DNA of 64,000 bases from Nematostella vectensis (taxonomy: Eukaryota; Cnidaria; Anthozoa; Actiniaria; Edwardsiidae). The position numbers and the translations under genes were made by a program. This document shows positions 32,969 through 44,900 of this stretch, piece by piece. The notes beneath the pieces are model-generated. The model saw only the letters and a program-made list of their open reading frames with translations, was not told the origin of the DNA and made no database searches. The first letter of the stretch is position 1; every line of letters starts with the position of its first letter. The DNA is taken from contig NC_064047.1 in assembly GCF_932526225.1 (NCBI RefSeq), positions 14,605,121 to 14,669,120 on the forward strand. Reading direction: 5' to 3'.

Positions 32969-35900
32969 GTATGATGTTTTATTTGTTTAAAAGTCTGATT
33001 TTATTTATTTGTATTGTGATGACCTAAAACTCTTCCAACTGTACCATATTTTCTACTATTCTTAATGTATATCACTATTATAGTAAATTATTATTATTAT
33101 TAATTATTATAATTGTTCTCATCGCTATCAATTTTATTATATTTAATATTATTCACCTAAACTCGCAGGAACCTCTATATTTTATTATATTTAATATTGT
33201 CATACCTAAACTCGCAGTAGCTTCTATATTTTATTATATTTAATATTGTCATACCTAAACTCGCAGTAACCTCTATATTTTATTATATTTAATATTGTCA
33301 TACCTAAACTCGCAGTAACCTCTATATTTTATTATATTTAATATTGTCATACCTAAACTTGCAGTAACCTCTTTTTTTAATTATATTTAATATTATCATA
33401 CCTAAACTCTCTATATTGTATTTGTTTTCAGATTCAAGAGAAATTTCAGGAACATGAAGAGCTATCCCACCATGCTTTGCTGTGCTTGACTCAACTGGCC
33501 TCACTATCAGGACCTGTGTTTACAGACAATGGCTCTCGTGTCCAGTATCTAACTCATTTCTTGCAAGGATATGTTGCCCTGATAGAAGGGTGAATAACAC
33601 AATCATTTGATCCATTCAATAGCACTATCTGATCTTCCAAGAATTTGGCTTTTGTACATCGTGTATAAATGTTTTCCTTTCCCTGATTCAGGAAAAAAGA
33701 AAATGTGATCTCTAAATATCTTGAATTAAATTTTGACTTAGATGATACAGTCTTCTTACAGTCCTGGCCACCAACATATGCACACTATTCGCAACAAACT
33801 ATTCAATAAATCGGGAACATGTAATGCAGGGCTTAATAATATTCACTTGGGAGGCTCATCATGTTACATGCTCTACTCAATGACTCTGCTAAGTGAAGTT
33901 AGTTAGCACTGATGACTGAAGAAAGAAAAAATTATCTCTTCTGTGTGAACTGCTAGAAAATACTTTTGAACTTGAAAGGAGCCATTTATTTGACAAAGAC
34001 GTAGTCAAGTATTTATGTAACATGTCTCCTTTCAGAGCTCCCAAAGGTTTCTCTAAATGTACATACTGCAAATTCTGCTTCTTAGTAATCTCTTCCCAAT
34101 TTCAAATCTGCTTTATGAAGGGACAAAACAAGTGAACACTTTTTTCTCTACAGGTCCCACATGAACAGTCAATCAGCTCTTGGATTGGCCACCATTGCTA
34201 ACCGCATGGTTTTTGTGTTCTCTGGAAATGTTCTTGCATCTCTTCCGCCCCAGTTGCTGCATTCCACCATCACGACACTCACAGAGATCACATGCTCATA
34301 CATGCAGGCAGTAGCTAAAGAAGAGGAGGTAAGAGGTTGTCATGGCAATGTCAATAATAGCATAAAACACTTGCTCATACAGTACATGCAGGCAGTAGTC
34401 AAGGGGCTCTTCTAACCAGACACATTGTTATTCCGTTTCCACTGTAACATTGTCAATTTAATCAAAGATAGATACTCAATTGCTTTCCTTAATTGTATTT
34501 CATTCCAGCTGCACTCAGAAGACACAAGTTTCATGGAAGCTGTTGAGCAGATTCTAGAGGCCTGGGGCCATCTGTTAGACAGTATTGATAAGTTCGCCCC
34601 AGGCCTCATCAGTCCTTGTGCCACCAAGATTTTTAACTGCTATTTGCAATGTCACCTTGCAATGCCTGATGGGCTTCGAGGGTCATTTAACCCGTGAGTA
34701 CTTGTTAGAATGAGTAGCAGTGGGGCACCCTCCACCCCATGTAACACATTGAGTACTTGTTAGAATGAGTAGTAGTGGGGCACCCTCCACCCCATGTAAC
34801 ACACTGAGTACTTGTTGGAATGAGTAGCAGTGGGGCACCCTCCACCCCATGTAACACACTGAGTACTTGTTAGAATGAGTAGCAGTGGGGCACCCTCCAC
34901 CCCATGTAACACATTGAGTACTTGTTAGAATGAGTAGCAGTGGGGCACCCTCCACCCCATGTAACACATTGAGTACTTGTTAGAATGAGTAGCAGTGGGG
35001 TACCCTCCACCCCATGTAACACACTGAGTACTTGTTGGAATGAGTAGCGGTGGGGCACCCTTTCCCATGTAACACACGGAGTACTTGTTGGAATGAGTAG
35101 CAGTGGGGCACCCTCCACCCCATGTAACACACTGAGTACTTGTTAGAATGAGTAGCAGTGGGGCACCCTCCACCCCATGTAACACACTGAGTACTTGTTA
35201 GAATGAGTAGCAGTGGGGCACCCTCCACCCCATGTAACACATTGAGTACTTGTTAGAATGAGTATCAGTGGGGCACCCTCCACCACATGTAACACATTGA
35301 GTACTTGTTAGAATGAGTAACAGTGGGGCACCCTCCACCCCATGTAACACACTGAGTACTTTTTAGAATGAGTAGCAGTGGGGCACCCTCCACCCCATGT
35401 AACACATTGAGTACTTGTTAGAATGAGTAGCAGTGGGGCACCCTCCACCCTATGTAACACACTAAGTACTTGTTAGAATGAGTAGCAGTGGGGCACCCTC
35501 CACCCCATGTAACACACTGAGTACTTGTTAGAATGAGTAGCAGTGGGGCACCCTCCACCCCATGTAACACACTGAGTACTTGTTAGAATGAGTAGCAGTG
35601 GGGCACCCTCCACCCCATGTAACACACTAAGTACTTGTTAGAATGAGTAACAGTGGGGCACCCTCCACCCCATGTAACACACTGAGTACTTGTTAGAATG
35701 AGTAGCAGTGGGGCACCCTCCACCCCATGTAACACACTGAGTACTTGCTAGAATGAGTAGCAGTGGGGCACCCTCCACCCCATGTAACACACTAAGTACT
35801 TGTTAGAATGAGTAGCGGTGGGGCAACCTCCCCCCATGAAGACAACCACTCACACCAAATACCTACCATATTCATTGTTTGTGAATTTGATAGCAAAAAT

Positions 35901-38900
35901 ATTTTCTGCTATTGATCAACCAATCGATAAGCCCGACGTACATCATGTTTCATTTTAATAATGACGAGGCCTATATTAAGCCAGTTAAAAAATATACTAA
36001 TCCTATAGCGACATTATTTGCTAGGTTTTATATGATAATTGTCGAATCTCCAGACCGCGGGACATTGTAAAGGCTGTTTGAGTATTATCTGGTGGAGTTT
36101 GTCTTACTTGTGTTGGTGCTGTACGGCCTCTGATTGGTCGAGCGGATGTGTGTGCGTGAAACTAGCGAGACAGATTCATTCCAATGAATGTTTCTGCCTG
36201 TCTTAGCACAAACTTGCAGTTTTACTAGCTAGACAGATTCATTCCAATGAAAGTTTCTGTCTCAGCACAAACTTGCAGTTTTACTAACGAGACAGATTCA
36301 TTCCAATGAAAGTTTCTGTCTCAGCACAAACTTGCAGTTTTACTAGCTAGACAGATTCATTCCAATGAAATTTTCTGCCTGTCTCAGCACAAACTTGCAG
36401 TTTTACTAGCGAGACAGATTCATTCCAATGAAATTTTCTGTCTCAGCACAAACTTGCAGTTTTACTAGCTAGACAGATTCATTCCAATGAAAGTTTCTGC
36501 CTGTCTCAGCACAAACTTGCAGTTTTACTAGCTAGACAGATTCATTCCAATGAAAGTTTCTGTCTCAGCACAAACTTGCAGTTTTACTAGCGAGACAGAT
36601 TCATTCCAATGAAAGTTTCTGTCTCAGCACAAACTTGCAGTTTTACTAGCTAGACAGATTCATTCCAGTGAAAGTTTCTGTCTCAGCACAAACTTGCAGT
36701 TTTACTAGCTAGACAGATTCATTCCAATGAAAGTTTCTGTCTCAGCACAAACTTGCAGTTTTACTAGCTAGACAGATTCATTCCAATGAAATTTTCTGCC
36801 TGTTTCAGCACAAACTTGCAGTTTTACTAGCGAGACAGATTCATTCCAATGAAATTTTCTGTCTCAGCACAAACTTGCAGTTTTACTAGCTAGACAGATT
36901 CATTCCAATGAAAGTTTCTGCCTGTCTCAGCACAAACTTGCAGTTTTACTAGCTAGACAGATTCATTCCAATGAAAGTTTCTGTCTCAGCACAAACTTGC
37001 AGTTTTACTAGCGAGACAGATTCATTCCAATGAAAGTTTCTGTCTCAGCACAAACTTGCAGTTTTACTAGCGAGACAGATTCATTCCAATGAAAGTTTCT
37101 GCCTGTCTCAGCACAAACTTGCAGTTTTACTAGCGAGACAGATTCATTCCAACAAAAGTTTCTGTCTCAGCACAAACTTGAAGTTTTACTAGCGAGACAG
37201 ATTCATTCCAATGAAAGTTTCTGTCTCAGCACAAACTTGCAGGTTTACTAGCGAGACAGATTCATTCTAATAAAAGTTTCTGCCTGTCTCAGCACAAACT
37301 TGCAGTTTTACTAGCGAGACAGATTCATTCCAATGAAAGTTTCTGTCTCAGCACAAACTTGCAGTTTTACTAGCAAGACAGATTCATTCCAATGAAAGTT
37401 TCTGCCTGTCTCAGCTCAAACTTGCAGTTTTACTAGCGAGACAGGTTCATTCTAATGAAAGTTTCTGTCTCAGCACAAACTTGCAGTTTTACTAGCGAGA
37501 CAGATTCATTCCAATGAAAGTTTCTGTCTCAGCACAAACTTGCAGTTTTACTAGCGAGACAGATTCATTCCAATGAAAGTTTCTGCCTGTCTCAGCACAA
37601 ACTTGCAGTTTTACTAGCGAGACAGATTCATTCCAATGAAAGTTTCTGTCTCAGCACAAACTTGCAGTTTTACTAGCGAGACAGATTCATTCCAATGAAA
37701 GTTTCTGTCTGTCTCAGCACAAACTTGCAGTTTGCAGCTCGGTGTTGATTTCTTATGAAGGTATCTTAAAAATAGTTGCAGCACGTTTCCTCTTTTTTGT
37801 ATTATCGTTTTTATCTTGAAGAGCCCCAATAGAGATATATATATACCGGATTATTAACCCAATTTTCTTTATAACAAGAGCTTTGACCACAAACACAATT
37901 CTTGAACCCTTGATTGATATGACGGTCCCGCTTTTTGTCACTAGTAAATACTGTTTCGCAGTATTGTATTTTTCACCAAGGAAAGAAATCTGTAAAACAA
38001 AAGGTGACTTGTTTGGGGTGAGCAGAATTATTTTATGTGGCGGTGTAAAATACTAAAAGGCTAAACTTAGGCTAAGTTTAAACGTCGTATTATCCATGAG
38101 TCGTATTCAATGCAAAAACATGCAAATGAAAATAAAACAATCGACTGATTCATTTGCATTGAATGCGGCTTATGGATAAAATGACGTTTGATTAGCCTAA
38201 ATGGGGTAAAATGAACACGACTGCGAATAAAAATTGTTTCTCTGAAACCTATCGTTTCCATGAAAGTTGGACGGTTTTGCTAAGATTACGCTTATTTGAT
38301 TTTCGTGTCGTCTCCACAGTCTGTAAAAAATGTGTTCAGAAGCTTCGACTTTAGGCAAAGGCTAAGTCTATGTATTTGCAAGCAGTAACATTTTCAAACT
38401 GATTTTAATCAAGTTATCTTTTTTAGCGATGGCTTAAACATGGAGGAGATCTGTGATCTTGAAGGTGACGACCGCGAGCTCTTTTCTGACCAGCTGTGTA
38501 GCATAGGGGAGTTTGCGCGGATTAGCGCTGCCCATGCTTTCCCGCTGCTAACCGCTTTGCTGGAGAACCGTGTGTGCAAGCTGGAGGAACGGCTAACTGC
38601 ACTGCAAACAGCGGCCAACTCGGGTATAGCTGACTCTAATTTCTACTGAACTAGTTATTTGGAGAAGGCGAACTGATAATATGAAATATTGTTATATGAG
38701 TATCAAATATCGTTTCTTCTTCAGGTTCTCCCATACCTCCCATTCAAGGAATGGAAAACCTTTTTGAAGACCTCCATTGGCTGCTTTTAATAGCAGGTCA
38801 CATGATCGCTGACGAGAGCACGGGAGAGACCCCACTTATTCCGAGTGCTGTTGTACAGTACTCGGCCGCTTGTGTCGAGCGCACCGATGTCACAGCGACA

Positions 38901-41900
38901 CTAGATTTCATGTTCGGCTCTCAGTCGGGAGCTTTAGGTGAGTTTTACCAAATTATTTCGTAGCTTGCTCGGCCGCTTGTGTCGAGCGCACCGATGTCAC
39001 AGCGACACTAGATTTCATGTTCGGCTCTCAGTCGGGAGCTTTAGGTGAGTTTTACCAAATTATTTCGTAGCTTGCTCGACCACTTGTGTCGAGGGCGCCG
39101 ATCTCCGACGATCACCGCAAACAACCCCAACACTGACGGTACTGTATCTCCGGCCCTTTGCAGAACAGCAATGTTTCAAGCATGTTTTTCCATCGCATTG
39201 TAAAACCATGGAATCTCTTATGTAACCTAACTCATCTATCCTAGTCGCATTTCAAGCCTTACTTGTCAACGTATTCAACATAGACTTGCCTGCTCACTGA
39301 GCATCACACCGGACTGTGGCTGCTGCTGCTGCCACCACTATTAGTTTTTATTGTGATTTTAGTTCAAATTTGTTTAGTTTGGGGTTGCGTCCTGCATGGG
39401 CATAGTGCCCGTTCACGCATGGCCCCATTGGGCGTCTATCTTCTATATTACAATTCTTGCACATAAATCTATTAAAAAACTATTTGATGGGGCCATGGTT
39501 GCATTTCTTATCCAAGAGGCGTTAATGTTTAACCTTCTAGAAATATCTCTATTTATTCCCTATCCTGTTCTTTAGGCTGTAGCTCCATGGACAAGTCACG
39601 TGTTGACCCCGTGGTCAAGCTAGTCACGTGCGTCTGCTGTCTCGCAAGCGCGGGGAACAAGGCCATCGCCAGCAACATGGCGCACTTCCTGAGCCCGCAG
39701 GTCGCTGGGACAGTGGTCTGGTTTCTCAGGAATTTTACTAGGTAACATAGAAAGACAGGGTGTGCCTGCATGGATGGTGTTTTTGGAGGTTGATCCTTGG
39801 TACGCTTTTCAGGGACTGATTCACTCGTCTTCTCGAATAACCACTAGGTTAATACCGCCCATGTGTACATATCATTGATCATTGTCTAGAAAGTCTTTTG
39901 GCTTGAATTCCTATAAAAAGTATTTTCATGTAAAACAGGACATAGTTTAATTTGATATGTTCATGAATTGAGTCAGTCAACAAGGAATAAGTCACGACTG
40001 GTGGGATGGTCGCATTATTTTCGATATGTTGAATTTTAAAATATGTTAACGGAAACGTATTAACGAAAACGTGTTAACGGAAAAGTATTATTGTTCACCG
40101 TGGCTCGTGGCGTTTAAGACTTGTTATCTAACAAGGGTTAGTGTTTGGTGGGATTTAAAGTTCTTATTGCTACAAAAACACAGTGCGAAACTAAACAAAA
40201 CTGACACCCCGGGCCATTACCCTGTATATGATGTACTGGGCAAAATTACTTAATGCTGATTGGCTAAGAGCGAGGACATTTTTTCCTGAAGGCAAATTTT
40301 ATTTGCTGCGATTGGACGCACACGCGCGCTTTTGTAAAATAAATGCATTTGGGAGCACTTGAGAAGAGCACTGAGTATGTTCCACAAAAGATACCGCCGA
40401 AACGGTTCTTCTTTCCTATTCATTAGGTCTTATTTATTCCCGGACGAGAGGGACTCGGTCGAGCTCAGTGCATCTCTTTCTTCCATATTTGGTAAAGACT
40501 CCACAGGGGGCAAGTGGATGATTGGATTCCTATTGGACACTGTCAGAGCTAACCTCACGTACTGGGCATCTGAGCCTGCTCTGGCAGAGGACACTGTCCT
40601 GCTGTTGCTCAGTCTAGTCGACACCAAATCGAGGTAAGAGGACGAGGAGGAATGGAAAGGAATTGAGGGTTAGTGAAAAGATGATGGTATTTGAGTGCAG
40701 GTAAGAAATGTACTATTTCCGTTTTTTCCAAGCGAAAGTATTTTATCCAGATGTTTAGCTTCAGAACGAACCTACTACTTTTATTATTGTGAACCATCTG
40801 ACTTTAGGGCAGAGGTGGCCGTATCTTTTGAGTGCCTGTGGCAACTTGGCCAATTGCAAGCATCACGGGAAGGGCCCATTTCCCAGCTGCCGGCTGAGGT
40901 CCACCGGTTTTATGTGCAGGCCCTTGTTTTGGCAGGGTCCTCAGAGGGGGATCATCCACTCAGGGATCGCTACTGGAAGCAGGTATCTGTTTCCCTCTCT
41001 TAACAGCCTTTCTCTAGCTCCAAGTGCGAACAGCCTAGATGCAATGTTGGGTCAGCCTAGATGGGTAGATATGTTGTCAAACATGTCAGTGGCCGGTTCC
41101 CAAAAGGCCGATTAACTTAACCCTCGATCAGCGCCTAATCCCGGGTTAAAATTCGCTAATTGTAGGTTAGCCTTACGGATAACTCACCGTTCCCGAAAGC
41201 CAAGTAACCCCCGATTTACTAACCCTGGATCAAGCGAGTTAAAAACTGGTTTGACGAGTAAAAGATACCCAGTAGCTCAATAGAGAGCAACTCAAATTTA
41301 CCTTTGGTGGATTTATTTTCTCAGAGAAGCCCCTAGACATCTTTACATCGCCTTTAAATACCTCCATTCCATTGCCAAAAATGTTCATTTGCCAGATTCG
41401 AATTGGTGCGTGACATTTTCCAGTATCAATTTCATGCAACTTTCTGTCTGTCCCAGCACAATTTTCAGTCAGCATCGCAACGAAGGTCGCAATACATCGT
41501 TTTTGTGTAACGTCTTTTTTTGTCTGTTACTTTATTTTATAAAACTTGAGTTATACCACAAAGTTTGGGAAGCCTTTGTTACGCGAGCAGGGTTAGATTA
41601 ACCTAGCGAGCAGGGTTAGATTTTACCTCTAAACTAACCCAGAGTTAGCGCTAACCAACGTTTGGGAACGGAACTAATCCGGAGGACAAAAATTTCATCG
41701 TGGGTAAGGGCAAATTTAATCCTGGGTTAGCGCTTATCGGCTTTTCAGAAGCCGGCCCCAGAACAACATTTTACAACACACCGTCACATCACGCCACAGC
41801 GTCATGTCACGACACAGTGTCATGTCACAATACAGCGTCATGTCACAACACAACGTCAGGTCACAACACAACGTCAGGTCACAACACAGCGTCATGTCAC

Positions 41901-44900
41901 AATACAACGTCATGTCACAACACAGCGACATGTCACAACACAACGTCAGGTCACAACACAGCGTCATGTCACAACACGACGTCAGGTCACACACAACGTC
42001 AGGTCACAACACAGCGTCAGGTCACAACACAGCGTCAGGTTATAACACAGCGTCATGTCACGACACCACGTAAGGTCACAACACAGCGACATGTCACAAC
42101 ACAGCGTCATGTCACAACACGACGTCAGGTCACACACAATGTCAGGTCACAACACAGTGTCATGTCACGACACAACGTAAGGTCACAACACAGCGTCATG
42201 TCACGACACAGCGTCAGGTCACAACACTTATTGCTCACCTGTAAATGGGAAAAGGACTCTTTTATGTTTGTTTTCCGTTCTTGCAAACAGACATTTCTGA
42301 TAACGAACGCCGTTTTCATTTCCCAACGATGTACTTAGAAAAGATCCATTGTTCTTACATTTCAACACTCTATTCCAGTTCTTGCAGTCCATGCATAATC
42401 GCTTTGGGATAGTGTGCCATCAACCAAACTTCGTCAAGCTTGCCCAAAAGGAGCCTATCAAAGCGGAAGTTCAGAGCCTTCTTGAATCCTTCAAAGGCGT
42501 AGCGCTGGCCGTTAACGCTTGGAATGTGAACGAGCTGTTTGATTTCTTACTTCCGGTGTTGCGTGACAGTGTCACGCTACTTAGTGTTTACCATACTTGC
42601 CCGGAAGTCGCCGTACTTGTGCTGGAGTTCTATGTGAACGCGGTAGAAGCCTTTGTTAACTTCCTATCACAGGTATACCAAAGTATTGTAGCTATTTAAC
42701 TAATAGGCGACTTAAGCATATGCCTCAATGTCATGTCAATTTAATATAAATATTGCCTTTTTGGGTGCCAAAGTCACGCACGCTCCTGCAAAATAACAAC
42801 AACAAAAAGCAGCTTATTCAGCGCTTGCGAACCAGCCAGAAAGGGCCCCAGCCATATCTGGGTTTATTTTGGTGTCAGTTTACCACTCGAAAAGTCATTT
42901 GATTCCAACCTAAAGAAAATGTTTGTGCTAGACTACAGAATTTAGGGCACAATCCAAACTTGTTTGCATTTCCATTGTATTTATAGCCTCGTTCTATATC
43001 AAGGTGTAAATCAAGGTGTGATAAATAGAAATTAGCTAATATTTCGTGATAAAGATAATGTACATGGGATCTAGTCTATAGTCCATCTCACATCAAGAGG
43101 ATGGAAAAAGGAATAAAATAGAACTTCTATGTTAAAGGCTGAAACACCAACCTTTAGTTTTACTATTATCGGAAATAATTGTTGCATCATTTAGTTTTAC
43201 TATTGTCGGAAATAATTGTTGCATCATTTAGTTTTACTATTATCGGAAATAATTGTTGCATCATTTAGTTTTACTATTGTCGGAAATAATTCTTGCATCA
43301 TTTAGTTTTACTATTATCGGAAATAATTCTTGCATCATTTAGTTTTACTATTATCGGAAATAATTGTTGCATCATTTAGTTTTACTATTGTCGGAAATAA
43401 TTGTTGCATCATTTAGTTTTACTATTATCGGAAATAATTGTTGCATCATTTAGTTTTACTATTATCGGAAATAATTGTTACATCATTTAGTTTTACTATT
43501 ATCGGAAATAATTGTTGCTTCATTTAGTTTTACTATTATCGGAAATATTTGTTGCATCATTTAGTTTTACTATTATCGGAAATAATTGTTGCATTATTTA
43601 GTTTTACTATTATCGGAAATAATTGTTGCATTATTTAGTTTTACTATTATCGGAAATAATTGTTGCATTATTTAGTTTTACTATTATCGGAAATAATTGT
43701 TGCATCATTTAGTGTTACTATTATCGGAAATAATTGTTGCATCATTTAGTTTTACTATTATCGGAAATAATTGTTACATCATTTAGTTTTACTATTATCG
43801 GAAATAATTGTTGCATCATTTAGTTTTACTATTATCGGAAATAATTGTTGCATTATTTAGTTTTACTATTATCGGAAATATTTGTTGCATCATTTAGTTT
43901 TACTATTATCGGAAATAATTGTTGCATTATTTAGTTTTACTATTATCGGAAATAATTGTTGCATTATTTAGTTTTACTATTATCGGAAATAATTGTTGCA
44001 TTATTTAGTTTTACTATTATCGGAAATAATTGTTGCATTATTTAGTTTTACTATTATCGGAAATAATTGTTGCTTTATTTAGTTTTACTATTATCGGAAA
44101 TAATTGTTACATTATTTAGTTTTACTATTATCGGAAATAATTGTTGCATCATTTAGTTTTACTATTGTCGGAAATAATTGTTGCATTATTTAGTTTTACT
44201 ATTATCGGAAATAATTGTTGCATTATTTAGTTTTTCTATTATCGGAGCCTGAAATCTTTGCTCCATGGAGTATCATAATACAGCTGTTCTCGTGTAGCAA
44301 CATAAGGAGAATTTTCTAGTGGTTTATTTGATTGATATCAAGGCGCACCTCTTTCTCACGATTTATCTCGTTCCCTCTAAGCAGGTGTAGGCTTTTTTCA
44401 AAGCTTTCTTTGTCCCCTTTGTTTCAGACCCAGGCGAACCACTTGTTCAAAGCGTGTCTGTCACTGTTGGATACTTACACCAAGTGCAATATGGGTAAAT
44501 AGTTTTCCATTCTCTTAACTATAATCATTCTATTCAAATCACCAAGCAAAGTTAATTAATCCATTGTATGTCGAGGCAGTTAAGAGTTTACTTGGAATAC
44601 TGACAAGTTAAATTACCCTTAAACACCAGCTGTTGTTATTTAACGATGTATTTCCTTCTGTAGGAAAGCATAGCCTGTCAAGTCTCGTGGAAGAAGAGCA
44701 ATTTTATGATCTGCTTCTCTTGATGAAGCTGCTTAGCCACATGCTTGCTCAGGATATACTTAACTTAGGGCCTGACGGTAAGTCACGTGTACAGAATATT
44801 CATGCACTCGGGACATACTTAGTGCCCAGGCCCTGAGAGTAGTCACAATACACAACTGGTGCTCAGGATCTATAACCCTAATGGCAAGATGCAATACTCA

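Noticed and set aside
34683-35240. Nested minus-strand frames of 86-94 codons
   Set aside because: By-product of the 55-bp array in XPO4 intron 10; start positions step by the repeat length.
41734-42319. Cysteine-rich minus frames ([12 protein letters not shown]-type)
   Set aside because: They arise from the 17-bp repeat in XPO4 intron 15 and are not a cysteine-rich protein gene.
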